Source: a virus
Direction: 5' to 3' (one strand)
IMG/VR virus record: IMGVR_UViG_3300029442_000002
Span: 1-64,000 of that record
DNA length: 64,000 nucleotides
This document shows, piece after piece, positions 47,944 through 55,791 of this stretch. Position numbers and translations under genes: made by a program. Every line of letters begins with the position of its first letter. The first letter of the stretch is position 1. The notes below the pieces were generated by a model, which did not search any database, was not told where the DNA came from, and was given only the letters and a program-made list of their open reading frames with translations.

Positions 47944-48132
47944 ATGAAAAATATCAATGATTGTACGGAGTGCCCGCATAATGTAGTTAATCAAGAGGTT
48001 AATTATTCTGAATCTTGTACAAAGGAAAGGAGATATATCACTCTAAATGATGTAATGTGTGGTCCTTTTCCATTGTGGTGTCCGCTTGAACGGGTTGAAA
48101 ATACCGATTTTATTCAATCCAGAATTGCTTGA
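47944..48132 (+). CDS. CTKERRYI zinc-binding small protein 2
   Basis: The protein has 62 aa: CTECPHNVV, CTKERRYITLND, FPLWCPLERV. Paralog of the gene at 47638, each with its own promoter. It overlaps the next -35 box. Confidence 0.65.
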   Translation: MKNINDCTECPHNVVNQEVNYSESCTKERRYITLNDVMCGPFPLWCPLERVENTDFIQSRIA

Positions 48133-48158
48133 CATTTCTTTAACCAAACTGCTATACT
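48129..48158 (+). promoter_or_regulatory. Early promoter of the AAA+ gene
   Basis: TTGACA, 18-nt spacer ending AACTGC, TATACT, then the same leader as at 46545 with AAACAGGAG. Confidence 0.8.
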
Positions 48159-48199
48159 TAAAGAGTAGCAAATAAACAGGAGATTAAAACACACACAAC

Positions 48200-49219
48200 A
48201 TGGCAATTGAAATTTTGATTAAAGATGGCAGTTACAGAAACGAACAGATCAAAAACGAAAAGTTCACGCTAGTGAAAGGTTTTAACCAGGGACTAAAGGG
48301 CGGCTACGTAACAGTTAAGAACGGCGAGAGATTTCCAGGCTTTCCAGAATACATCAAAATTAAAGTTGACAGTATTAAGAGCTATTCGTTGTGCAACCTA
48401 GCTGACGAAGACACTGTTGAAAACGACGAAATTGCAGAGCCTGAAGTTATTGAAACTGATGAGCAAGTGATGAGCAATATTGATGAGCGCTTTGACATGC
48501 TGAGCGAGCTTGCTGATGCGGCCTTCAACGGCGACATTACGGCGCTGATTGTGCAAGGACCTCCCGGCGTTGGCAAGAGCTACGGTGTTACCACCCAGCT
48601 TGAAAAGAATTCACTGTTTGATGAAATTGCAGGTCGCCCTGTTAAGTTTGAAATTGTTAAAGGCGCCGCCACTCCGCTTGGCTTGTATGCTAAACTTTAC
48701 AAACATTCAGACGTAGGTCACGTGATTGTATTTGACGATATTGATTGCTTGTTTTATGATGACCTGAGCTTGAACTTGTTGAAAGCGGCACTTGATTCTT
48801 CCAAGAAGCGGCGCATTTGCTGGAATTCCGATAGCTCCTTGCTGCGGCGGGAAGGCATTCCGGATAGCTTCGACTTCAAGGGAACGGTAATTTTCATCAC
48901 GAATTTGAACTTCAACAATATCAAAAGCAAGACACTGCAAGGACATTTGGCGGCACTGCAATCCCGCTGCCACTTTATCGACCTTGGTATTGAAGGTACG
49001 CGCGGCATGCTTCTGCGGATTCAGCAGATTGTGAACAAGGGTATGCTGGATAGCTACAATTTTACAGACGAAGGCAAGCAGGAAGTTGTTGAGTTCATCA
49101 AAGAAAAAGCCAACTGCATTCGCGAAATTAGTTTGCGCATGGTAATCAAAATTGCTGATTTGAAGAAATTAAATTCAGTTAGCTGGAAGCGTATGGCGCA
49201 GGTGACCTGCTGCAAATAG
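48200..49219 (+). CDS. AAA+ ATPase, MoxR/phage type
   Basis: The protein has 339 aa. Walker A GPPGVGKS is at residues 120-127, Walker B VIVFDDIDCLF near 175, and a sensor-1-like FITNLNF near 230. The N-terminal 100 residues are beta-rich and then acidic. Similar ATPases occur in cyanophage-like genomes; the target is unknown. Its G+C content and codon choice are well above those of its neighbours, suggesting recent transfer. Confidence 0.8.
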   Translation: MAIEILIKDGSYRNEQIKNEKFTLVKGFNQGLKGGYVTVKNGERFPGFPEYIKIKVDSIKSYSLCNLADEDTVENDEIAEPEVIETDEQVMSNIDERFDMLSELADAAFNGDITALIVQGPPGVGKSYGVTTQLEKNSLFDEIAGRPVKFEIVKGAATPLGLYAKLYKHSDVGHVIVFDDIDCLFYDDLSLNLLKAALDSSKKRRICWNSDSSLLRREGIPDSFDFKGTVIFITNLNFNNIKSKTLQGHLAALQSRCHFIDLGIEGTRGMLLRIQQIVNKGMLDSYNFTDEGKQEVVEFIKEKANCIREISLRMVIKIADLKKLNSVSWKRMAQVTCCK

Positions 49220-49244
49220 GCAGCAGGTTATACAGGTAAACTAT

Positions 49245-49504
49245 ATGACAAGAAAAGAAATTCAAAAAGTTATCATTGACAATCCAAGCAAGCAATTATA
49301 TATTCGACATAGTAGTGGAATAATTGATTTCCATGAAAGAGTTAGTAAGACCCGTGTGCTGGAGAATTCAAAATATATTTTTTTCGCGTTAGCACGTATG
49401 GAGAGGAACGACCAGATTTGGTTCGTTTTTCACATACACCTGACACAAGAGAATTAGTTGGTTGGGACAACGAGATCGTTACATTTTTTGCAGGAGATAA
49501 ATGA
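49245..49504 (+). CDS. Small protein, possible -1 frameshift at a T run
   Basis: The direct frame ends at 49457 (70 aa). At the T7 run (near 49377-49383), a -1 shift, or one extra T, joins MTRKEIQKVIIDNPSKQLYI and the following to STYGEERPDLVRF, then ELVGWDNEIVTFF, stopping at 49504. That stop overlaps the next ATG as ATGA, and the shifted tail reads like a folded protein. Either programmed frameshift, mutation or sequencing error. Confidence 0.5.
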
Positions 49505-49668
49505 ACAGAGTTACTATTTTCTTCTTTTTACTGAGCTTTGCTATACAAAATATATTTTTGATTTATTATGGCGTTAAGTACAATTTTGGAATAATGAAAG
49601 TTCTTTTTTATAGCAATGTATTTTTACTTGGCTCTTTAATTGGAACTATAATTTCATACAATGTATGA
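49501..49668 (+). CDS. Small two-helix membrane protein
   Basis: The protein has 55 aa with hydrophobic helices at 5-24 (TIFFFLLSFAIQNIFLIYYG) and 36-54 (FYSNVFLLGSLIGTIISYN). AGGAGATAA precedes the ATG. Overlaps at both ends show coupled translation. Confidence 0.65.
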   Translation: MNRVTIFFFLLSFAIQNIFLIYYGVKYNFGIMKVLFYSNVFLLGSLIGTIISYNV

Positions 49669-49865
49669 TACGAATTAAACTCAATTTTTTACCTCTTTTT
49701 GATGTCGACAGTGAATTTGTTTTTAATGATTTTTTAATCTGGATGAATGAAAATATTGGAATACGTGGCAAAGATTGGGAATGGTTATCAGCTGATGTGT
49801 GTGATATTTCGGTATGTGTAAAAGATCCTGAGTTTGCTACATTAATTGCATTGCGTTGGAAATAA
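49665..49865 (+). CDS. ALRW-family small protein B1
   Basis: The protein has 66 aa: FNDFLIWMNENIGIRG, DWEWLSADV, VKDPEFATLIALRWK. First of seven paralogs in the second array; ending shared with the 34776-36062 array. Confidence 0.7.
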   Translation: MIRIKLNFLPLFDVDSEFVFNDFLIWMNENIGIRGKDWEWLSADVCDISVCVKDPEFATLIALRWK

Positions 49866-49866
49866 A

Positions 49867-50037
49867 ATGATACAAGTTAAAATTAATAATGGCAATCTGC
49901 AATTCCCGCGTTGGTTGATAGAAAATATTGGTGAATTCGATATTGATTGGAAATGGTCAGATCCCTATTCAGGGTCTTATTCTGTTGATGTTAAAGATCC
50001 AGAAAAAGCTGTATTTGTTGCATTAAATTGGACTTAA
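49867..50037 (+). CDS. ALRW-family small protein B2
   Basis: The protein has 56 aa: IQVKINNGNL, FPRWLIENIGEFDIDWKW, VKDPEKAVFVALNWT. Start 1 nt after the B1 stop. Lacks the basic end. Confidence 0.7.
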   Translation: MIQVKINNGNLQFPRWLIENIGEFDIDWKWSDPYSGSYSVDVKDPEKAVFVALNWT

Positions 50038-50038
50038 A

Positions 50039-50233
50039 ATGACACCTGTTATGATTCCAGATAGTCCATCAATCTTTTACAGTTCTTCTAAAATGATTGA
50101 TTGGATGCATGATAATGTTGGAGCATTTAATGTAGATTGGAAATGGGTTTCAACTGAACAACTTAGTAGATCAGTTTTAGTAAAAGATCCACAAAAAGCT
50201 GTATTGGTTGCATTGCGTTGGGGTGCAAAATGA
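50039..50233 (+). CDS. ALRW-family small protein B3
   Basis: The protein has 64 aa: MTPVMIPDS, MIDWMHDNVGAFNVDWKWV, VKDPQKAVLVALRWGAK. Close to B4 at the DNA level (GGAGCATTTAATGTAGATTG shared), a recent duplicate. Confidence 0.7.
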   Translation: MTPVMIPDSPSIFYSSSKMIDWMHDNVGAFNVDWKWVSTEQLSRSVLVKDPQKAVLVALRWGAK

Positions 50234-50424
50234 CACCTATTAAAATTCCTAATCTATTAGAAAGATATCCTGACAATTCTAAATTTATTGCTTGGATGCA
50301 AGACAATGTTGGAGCATTTAATGTAGATTGGAAATGGCTAACAATGGAATCTTTTAGCATCTCAGTTAAAGTGAAAAATCCACAAAAAGCATTATTGGTT
50401 GCATTGCGTTGGGGTGCAAAATGA
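50230..50424 (+). CDS. ALRW-family small protein B4
   Basis: The protein has 64 aa: MTPIKIPNL, FIAWMQDNVGAFNVDWKWL, NPQKALLVALRWGAK. ATGA overlap with B3. Confidence 0.7.
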   Translation: MTPIKIPNLLERYPDNSKFIAWMQDNVGAFNVDWKWLTMESFSISVKVKNPQKALLVALRWGAK

Positions 50425-50750
50425 TAGATACAATCAGTCAAAATGGAATACTTGTTCCGAATGGTCCTATTGGGCCAAGTGGAGTGACAGATCCAAACTA
50501 TCAAAATGGAATACTTGTTCCGAATGGTCCAACTGGGCCCAATGGCGTAGTGTGTCCTTTTGCTGTAAATATTTCAGATCTACCAGAGTTTACTAGAAAT
50601 GAATTTTTTATTGAATGGATGAGGGAAAATATTGGAGAATACAAGAAAGAATGGGATTGGACAAATATAAATAATCCATACAGTATTTCAATTAGAGTAA
50701 AAGATCCACAAAAAGCAATATTAGCTGCATTACGATGGGGATCAAAATGA
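50421..50750 (+). CDS. ALRW-family protein B5 with duplicated NGILVPNG insert
   Basis: The protein has 109 aa. The N-terminal 40 residues hold a direct repeat, QNGILVPNGPIGPSG and QNGILVPNGPTGPNG, a short collagen-like motif. The rest is a normal family domain: FFIEWMRENIGEYKKEWDW, VKDPQKAILAALRWGSK. Confidence 0.7.
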   Translation: MIDTISQNGILVPNGPIGPSGVTDPNYQNGILVPNGPTGPNGVVCPFAVNISDLPEFTRNEFFIEWMRENIGEYKKEWDWTNINNPYSISIRVKDPQKAILAALRWGSK

Positions 50751-51016
50751 CAAAGATAAAAATTCCTAATGTATCTAATTCTGATAGTATAGATGTGATT
50801 ATTAAATGGATGAATGAAAATATTGGCATATGTAATTTAGATTGGTACTGGGCTAATATGAGATCATTTGATGCATCAGTTCTAATTAGGGATAAAAATA
50901 AAGCAGTGTTTGCGATGTTACGATGGGATCAAAATGATTGTATGTATTCAATTTTCAGAACAGTTCGAAGCAGATATTTTTTTACGGTGGATGGACGAGA
51001 ATGTTGGAAGATTTAA
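50747..51016 (+). CDS. ALRW-family protein B6 with frameshifted end
   Basis: Family domain MTKIKIPNV, IIKWMNENIGICNLDWYW, KNKAVFAMLRWD, then 26 unrelated residues read from the other frame of B7. At the end of B5 the DNA is CGATGGGGATCAAAATGA; here one G is missing, so the usual stop is lost. Indel or sequencing error. Confidence 0.6.
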   Translation: MTKIKIPNVSNSDSIDVIIKWMNENIGICNLDWYWANMRSFDASVLIRDKNKAVFAMLRWDQNDCMYSIFRTVRSRYFFTVDGRECWKI

Positions 51017-51119
51017 TGAAGACTGGTATTCAATGACTGTTATAGGTAGTAATATTTCAATCAAAGTAACAGACCCACAAAAAGCCACATTAGTTGCATT
51101 GCGTTGGGGTTTGAAGTGA
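50934..51119 (+). CDS. ALRW-family small protein B7
   Basis: The protein has 61 aa: IFLRWMDENVGRFNEDWY, VTDPQKATLVALRWGLK. It overlaps the extended end of B6 by 83 nt but lies exactly where the next gene of the array is expected. Confidence 0.7.
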   Translation: MIVCIQFSEQFEADIFLRWMDENVGRFNEDWYSMTVIGSNISIKVTDPQKATLVALRWGLK

Positions 51120-51229
51120 TTAAGAAAGATTCTGAATTAGACGAAGGTAATGATACTCTAAGTGATAAAGAGCTTGCTTTCTGGATCATAGTAAACTTAA
51201 TATTATTTCTTGTCATTAGGAATTTCTAG
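51116..51229 (+). CDS. Very small membrane protein
   Basis: The protein has 37 aa from GTG: an acidic N terminus (KKDSELDEGNDTLSDKE), then one membrane helix (LAFWIIVNLILFLVIRNF). It overlaps the B7 stop and ends 1 nt before the next ATG. Confidence 0.5.
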   Translation: MIKKDSELDEGNDTLSDKELAFWIIVNLILFLVIRNF

Positions 51230-52303
51230 ATGAATACAAGTATTGAAGATACGGTAAATTTTCTATTATCTATGCGAATCACCACAACGTGGCATTGTGG
51301 TGACCCGCCACGATTAAGTATTAAGGATAGAACAACATTAGAAAATATACGGTATAAAAGTGCTATTGGACTAACCACTAAACAACGAAATTATATATTG
51401 TTGATTATAAGTAAGTATTTACTACTTTTAAAAACTTTAGGATGGCCGGTTGATGATCTAATGGATCCAAATTGGACAACACCATTATTACCAGATATTG
51501 TAAGGACTAAATATCATATTGACTTTTCAAATGTCACCGATGAATTTATCATTTACATTCCGTATGATCAACAATTAGTGAAATATTTAAATTCGATTAC
51601 TAATAGTAAAAACTTTTTTGATTTGTTGATATTTGACAAACCTGCTAAAGTGTGGCGAGTGATGAATGGAGAGCAAGGCAAAAAGTTAATAAAATGGTTA
51701 TTAAGAAATTATAGAAGTTTTAGTTGTGACGAAGAAGTTACTGAGCAAATAAACAATATTGAAGTATTAACACCAACAGTTAAATTTTTAAATAATCAAT
51801 GGATTCTAGATAATGCAGCTCCATCATTACAAACAGTATTTGATGAAATTGTAACAAAAGAGTTAACGCCAGTTCAACAAGCATATGAAATAAGTTCGTG
51901 TTATGTTTCGTTTCATTTTTCTGCAAAGAACTATTTAAAAAATTGGCTAACCACGAATCAAGTTAACATATTATGTGAAGAAGATGTTATAATTAAATGT
52001 AGTGAAGTACAAGAACTCATTGACTTAACTCTCTTGATAAATAAGTGGCCTATATTGGTAATATATAATAAATTTGATAATGAATTAACGACAGCATTAG
52101 ACACTGTAAATTGGCCAAAATATGAACTTGGTACTGTTATGAAGAAAAAAGATTGTGAAGAACCTTGCTTATTATTAGATAAGTGTAATAAACCTATTAA
52201 AGGTTCTGTCAAAGTTCCTTGGGTAGTAAGATACAAATCATCTGTTATTTTACAAAGTATTTTCAGCCGATATAATAAATTAGTTGTAGTGGAGAAAGAT
52301 TAA
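51230..52303 (+). CDS. Conserved hypothetical protein upstream of uvsW
   Basis: The protein has 357 aa, alpha/beta: FLLSMRITTTWHCGDPPRLS, TKQRNYILLIISKYLLLLK, VWRVMNGEQGKKLIKWLL. I recall similar genes next to uvsW in other T4-like phages and would guess a replication helper. Start and stop overlap or abut both neighbours. Confidence 0.6.
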   Translation: MNTSIEDTVNFLLSMRITTTWHCGDPPRLSIKDRTTLENIRYKSAIGLTTKQRNYILLIISKYLLLLKTLGWPVDDLMDPNWTTPLLPDIVRTKYHIDFSNVTDEFIIYIPYDQQLVKYLNSITNSKNFFDLLIFDKPAKVWRVMNGEQGKKLIKWLLRNYRSFSCDEEVTEQINNIEVLTPTVKFLNNQWILDNAAPSLQTVFDEIVTKELTPVQQAYEISSCYVSFHFSAKNYLKNWLTTNQVNILCEEDVIIKCSEVQELIDLTLLINKWPILVIYNKFDNELTTALDTVNWPKYELGTVMKKKDCEEPCLLLDKCNKPIKGSVKVPWVVRYKSSVILQSIFSRYNKLVVVEKD

Positions 52304-53778
52304 TGCAAAAATGTACGCTAACAATTCATGATGAAGTCAACTGTACATTTAGTGGTCTAGACTTGAAGTTACGAAATCAATTGGTTAAAGATTTCAAGCG
52401 GATGATTCCTGGCATGCAATATATTCCGTCAGTTAGATTAGGTCGTTGGGATGGTAAGAAGTTATTTTTTTCACTTGCTGGAAGTACTTTTATAAATCTG
52501 TTGGATGAAATTTTACCAATACTTGATAGGTATGAATATACTGTTGATGTCATTGACAATAGAATTAACAAACAACAGTTTGAATTTGAACTAGTTGATG
52601 AAAACAAGTATGCTCATTTAAATTGGCCAGTTGGTCATGAGAATGCAGGCCAACCAATTAAATTGAGAGATTATCAAGTTGATATGGTTAATACTTTTCT
52701 AAATAATCCACAATCAATTTATTGTGCAGGAACTGGATCAGGTAAAACTTTGGCCACAGTGGCTATGTCACATAGTGTAGAAAAATATGGGCGAACAATT
52801 GTAATTGTTCCTAATAAAAGTTTGGTAACTCAAACTGAACGTGATTATAAATTATGCAAGCTTGATGTAGGGGTTTGGTTTGGAGATAGAAAAGAGTTTG
52901 GTCATACTCATACAATTTGTACTTGGCAATCTTTAAACGTATTATTGAAGAAGAAGAAAAATCGACCAGTAGAAGAAGAATTGTTAGAAGGTATTTCAAT
53001 TGATGACATGCTTAAAGATGTTGTTGCAGTAATTGGAGATGAGTGCCATTTATCGAAAGCTAATGTGCAAATTGAGTTATTTACTGGAGTTTTCGCTAAT
53101 GTACCTATTAGATGGGGATTAACTGGAACAATTCCAAAAGATGATCACGATTGGTGGTGTTTATTGTGTAGCATTGGTCCGTTGGTAGGAACTATTGCTG
53201 CATCAGAACTACAAGAACAAGGTGTATTAAGTAATTGTCATGTTCATATTAAGCAATTAGTTGACTATGGTGATTATCAAAATTATCAAAATGAATTAAA
53301 ATATCTAGTTGGAGATACTGATAGATTAACTTACATCTCGGGTTTAATTGAACAAATTTCAAAAACCGGAAATACATTAGTTTTAGTTGATCGAATTGAA
53401 ACTGGAGAATTATTAGAATCGCTAATTCCTAATTCTGTATTTTTAAGTGGGCGAGATAAAGTTTCAAAACGTAAAGTAGAATATGATTCAATTGAAGTAA
53501 TAGATAATAAAACATTGATAGCAACTTACCAAATAGCAGCAGTTGGTATTTCTATTGTTAGGCTTAATAACTTGGTTTTATTAGAAGCTGGAAAAAGTTT
53601 CACTAAAACTATTCAAAGTATTGGAAGAGGTTTGCGAAAAGGTTTCGATAAAGACTTTGTGAATATTTATGATGTATCATCAACTTGTAAGTATTCAAAA
53701 CGGCATTTAACTAAACGAAAAACATATTACAAGGAAGCAGAATATCCGTTCACTGTAGATAAAGTTACTTGGAAGTGA
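52303..53778 (+). CDS. uvsW: UvsW-type helicase
   Basis: The protein has 491 aa. The N-terminal domain holds FKRMIPGMQYIPSVRLGRWD. Superfamily 2 motifs: Q-like LRDYQVDMV, Walker A AGTGSGKTLA (142-149), DECH near 247, GLTGT, and motif VI QSIGRGLRKG near 445. T4 UvsW unwinds D-loops and R-loops and switches origins off. It completes the uvsX-uvsY-uvsW set of this phage. Confidence 0.92.
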   Translation: MQKCTLTIHDEVNCTFSGLDLKLRNQLVKDFKRMIPGMQYIPSVRLGRWDGKKLFFSLAGSTFINLLDEILPILDRYEYTVDVIDNRINKQQFEFELVDENKYAHLNWPVGHENAGQPIKLRDYQVDMVNTFLNNPQSIYCAGTGSGKTLATVAMSHSVEKYGRTIVIVPNKSLVTQTERDYKLCKLDVGVWFGDRKEFGHTHTICTWQSLNVLLKKKKNRPVEEELLEGISIDDMLKDVVAVIGDECHLSKANVQIELFTGVFANVPIRWGLTGTIPKDDHDWWCLLCSIGPLVGTIAASELQEQGVLSNCHVHIKQLVDYGDYQNYQNELKYLVGDTDRLTYISGLIEQISKTGNTLVLVDRIETGELLESLIPNSVFLSGRDKVSKRKVEYDSIEVIDNKTLIATYQIAAVGISIVRLNNLVLLEAGKSFTKTIQSIGRGLRKGFDKDFVNIYDVSSTCKYSKRHLTKRKTYYKEAEYPFTVDKVTWK

Positions 53779-53781
53779 AAT

Positions 53782-54009
53782 ATGAAATATAATACAAGAT
53801 CAGAAATAGGCGACAATAAGTATTATGAAAACTGGCACAAATATTTTGCATGGTATCCGTGTTACTGTGAATTAGACAACTACACTGGAAAAACAGTGTG
53901 GTTAGAATATGTGTACAGGAGAAAAGTGAGAGTCGCAAGATATAATGGATTCGCAGCCACATGGAAATATGAATGCGAATATAAAGAGTTTGATTTAACA
54001 AAGGAATAG
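53782..54009 (+). CDS. VYRR-family small protein 1
   Basis: The protein has 75 aa: NWHKYFAWYPCYCELDN, VWLEYVYRRKVRVAR, WKYECEYKEF. Shares the (F/L)xWxP, WLxxVYRR and Y(A/K)E pattern with the genes at 54512, 54821 and 55059. Confidence 0.6.
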   Translation: MKYNTRSEIGDNKYYENWHKYFAWYPCYCELDNYTGKTVWLEYVYRRKVRVARYNGFAATWKYECEYKEFDLTKE

Positions 54010-54018
54010 TGTTATACT
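53990..54018 (+). promoter_or_regulatory. Early promoter
   Basis: TTGATT and TATACT with 17-nt spacing; ATG at 54028 is 10 nt after the -10 box. Confidence 0.6.
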
Positions 54019-54027
54019 TAATTATAC

Positions 54028-54528
54028 ATGAGAATTCTTACTAACGAAAATAAATCAATTAACATAGATGCCTTACCAGAAGATGTAGATGATTTACGCT
54101 TCTGCGTACTTGACAATAGTGACCCAAATGAATGTGATTATTTTTTTGTCCCACTAATCTTTTTAGAGAGTTTTATGACACCTGCTTTGGTTCTTAAACT
54201 CGGAAAATATACAGTGGTAGCTCCACTAGATTGGCAAATTTTGATTGGTGAACCTGATCATGGTGAATTAGAAGTTGTGCCTTTGACTAGCATTAATGAT
54301 AGGGGTTTCAAAGCGTTTGCTATAAATCCACTTAGCAGCTACAGGCCAGAATTTTTACCTATTGAGATTGTTGATGTCTTTACTGATTCGAGATGGTTTT
54401 TTCCAAAGTTAAGGAATGGTCAAATTTTGTGTGTGCCGTTAACTGATAAAGATAAATCACAATGTGTTTATTTTGTGAAAGATATTTCAAGAAATAACGA
54501 GATTGTTAAGTATGCCAAAGCCTGGTAG
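54028..54528 (+). CDS. Conserved phage protein of unknown function
   Basis: The protein has 166 aa. Strongly patterned: MTPALVLKLGKYTVVAPLDW, EVVPLTSINDRGFKAFAINP, RPEFLPIEIVDVFTDSRWFF, PKLRNGQILCVPL. I remember this family from many marine T4-like phages, where it is conserved but unassigned. Conservation implies a core role, perhaps in transcription or assembly. Confidence 0.7.
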   Translation: MRILTNENKSINIDALPEDVDDLRFCVLDNSDPNECDYFFVPLIFLESFMTPALVLKLGKYTVVAPLDWQILIGEPDHGELEVVPLTSINDRGFKAFAINPLSSYRPEFLPIEIVDVFTDSRWFFPKLRNGQILCVPLTDKDKSQCVYFVKDISRNNEIVKYAKAW

Positions 54529-54820
54529 TATAAATATTATCAAAAGATTAGAACAGATGGAAACCAGACCACTTCAAATTAAATATAATAATTATCAAAA
54601 AAAGTTCTTATGGTTTCCAACAGATATACAATGGCACAATATTCCTGTAATTTCTGGACAAATATTAAACATAGTTTCAAAGCATGTTCCCAAATATAAA
54701 TGGCTCACAACAGTTTATAGGAGAGAAATTATATTAATCTACGAAGATGGCAATGTAGCTAAATTTTGGGAATATACAGACAATATTCTTGATATTATAA
54801 AGAGAGATTCTATAAATTAA
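54512..54820 (+). CDS. VYRR-family small protein 2
   Basis: The protein has 102 aa from ATG inside the previous gene: YQKKFLWFPTDIQWHN, YKWLTTVYRREIILIY, EYTDNILDIIKRD. Part of the third paralog array. Confidence 0.6.
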   Translation: MPKPGSINIIKRLEQMETRPLQIKYNNYQKKFLWFPTDIQWHNIPVISGQILNIVSKHVPKYKWLTTVYRREIILIYEDGNVAKFWEYTDNILDIIKRDSIN

Positions 54821-55069
54821 ATGAGTTCATGTGAATTTAGTCCTCTTCATGGTAAAGTATGTGGAAAGTGGGAAGAAGTATTTTTGTGGTTCCCAACTTG
54901 TTTTCCAAATCACAAGCAAAGAAAAATAAACATATTCAATCTAAGATTTATATGGCTTAGAAAAGTATTTAGGAGATGGGTTAGATCAGAACATATTGAT
55001 GGGTTGGCTTTCTTTAGGTATGAATATGCTGAATCTATATTAGATATCATTGAAAGAGATGCCAACTAA
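54821..55069 (+). CDS. VYRR-family small protein 3
   Basis: The protein has 82 aa: KWEEVFLWFPTCFPN, FIWLRKVFRRWVRSE, EYAESILDIIERD. Abuts the previous stop. Confidence 0.6.
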   Translation: MSSCEFSPLHGKVCGKWEEVFLWFPTCFPNHKQRKINIFNLRFIWLRKVFRRWVRSEHIDGLAFFRYEYAESILDIIERDAN

Positions 55070-55337
55070 TAGAAAATATTTTTGTGGATTTAAAGGTATT
55101 GTGACAGAAAGTAAAGTATTATATGGAAGATGGGAAAATAAATTTTTGTGGATTCCCACTGATATCAACTGGTATGGATTAAACCACAATGCAAAAAGTA
55201 AATTTAGATGGCTTATAACAGTTTATAGAAGATCAATAGAACTTGAATATCCAGAAAGTGGTATCAATTATAAAACTAATGAATACGCAGAAAGCTTATT
55301 AGAAATTATTAAAAGAGATTATGAAAAAACAAGTTAA
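55059..55337 (+). CDS. VYRR-family small protein 4
   Basis: The protein has 92 aa: RWENKFLWIPTDINWYG, FRWLITVYRRSIELEY, EYAESLLEIIKRD. Overlaps the previous gene by 11 nt and the next by 17. Confidence 0.6.
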   Translation: MPTNRKYFCGFKGIVTESKVLYGRWENKFLWIPTDINWYGLNHNAKSKFRWLITVYRRSIELEYPESGINYKTNEYAESLLEIIKRDYEKTS

Positions 55338-55791
55338 AAAAGTTGAGAATGAAATATCTCTTTCATCACAATTACGTGCCTTAGACGTTAAAGATAGATC
55401 ATTCAGACTGAACTTAACTGATGATCAAAAGAAGAAATTTTCTCCTTATCTAATGATGAGATATTCAGCTTCGTGTGAAGGTCCAGTTGATCTACAAACA
55501 TATTACTTACTTGCAACAAATGAAAATGTCAATAAGAATTTCTTCGCTCCAGGAATCAATAAACATGCAGAATTACAATGGTTAATGTGTACAACAGTGA
55601 GTCCAGGTATGGGTGTTAAAAGACATTATTGGTTTAATAGTGGAAAGAAAATTGTCAAAAGTAAGTATGTAAAATTGGTAGCTGAAAAATTACCATCTTG
55701 GAAAATGGCCGATATAGAACACTTTGTAGCTATTAACACTGAAAAAGATATTGACGAATGGTTACTTGACTTTGGTGATGAAAATGAATAA
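55321..55791 (+). CDS. Hypothetical protein, possibly small clamp-loader subunit
   Basis: The protein has 156 aa: AFFAPGINKHAELQWLM-like segment (NFFAPGINKHAELQWLMCTT), VSPGMGVKRHYWF, KLPSWKMADIEHFVAINTEK. Length and position near replication genes remind me of gp62-type clamp-loader subunits in distant T4-like phages, but the match is weak and no gp44 is in the window. Confidence 0.4.
   Translation: MKKQVKKVENEISLSSQLRALDVKDRSFRLNLTDDQKKKFSPYLMMRYSASCEGPVDLQTYYLLATNENVNKNFFAPGINKHAELQWLMCTTVSPGMGVKRHYWFNSGKKIVKSKYVKLVAEKLPSWKMADIEHFVAINTEKDIDEWLLDFGDENE

Noticed and set aside
52377-53000. Minus-strand frames inside uvsW
   Set aside because: Shadows of the helicase gene with no start signals.
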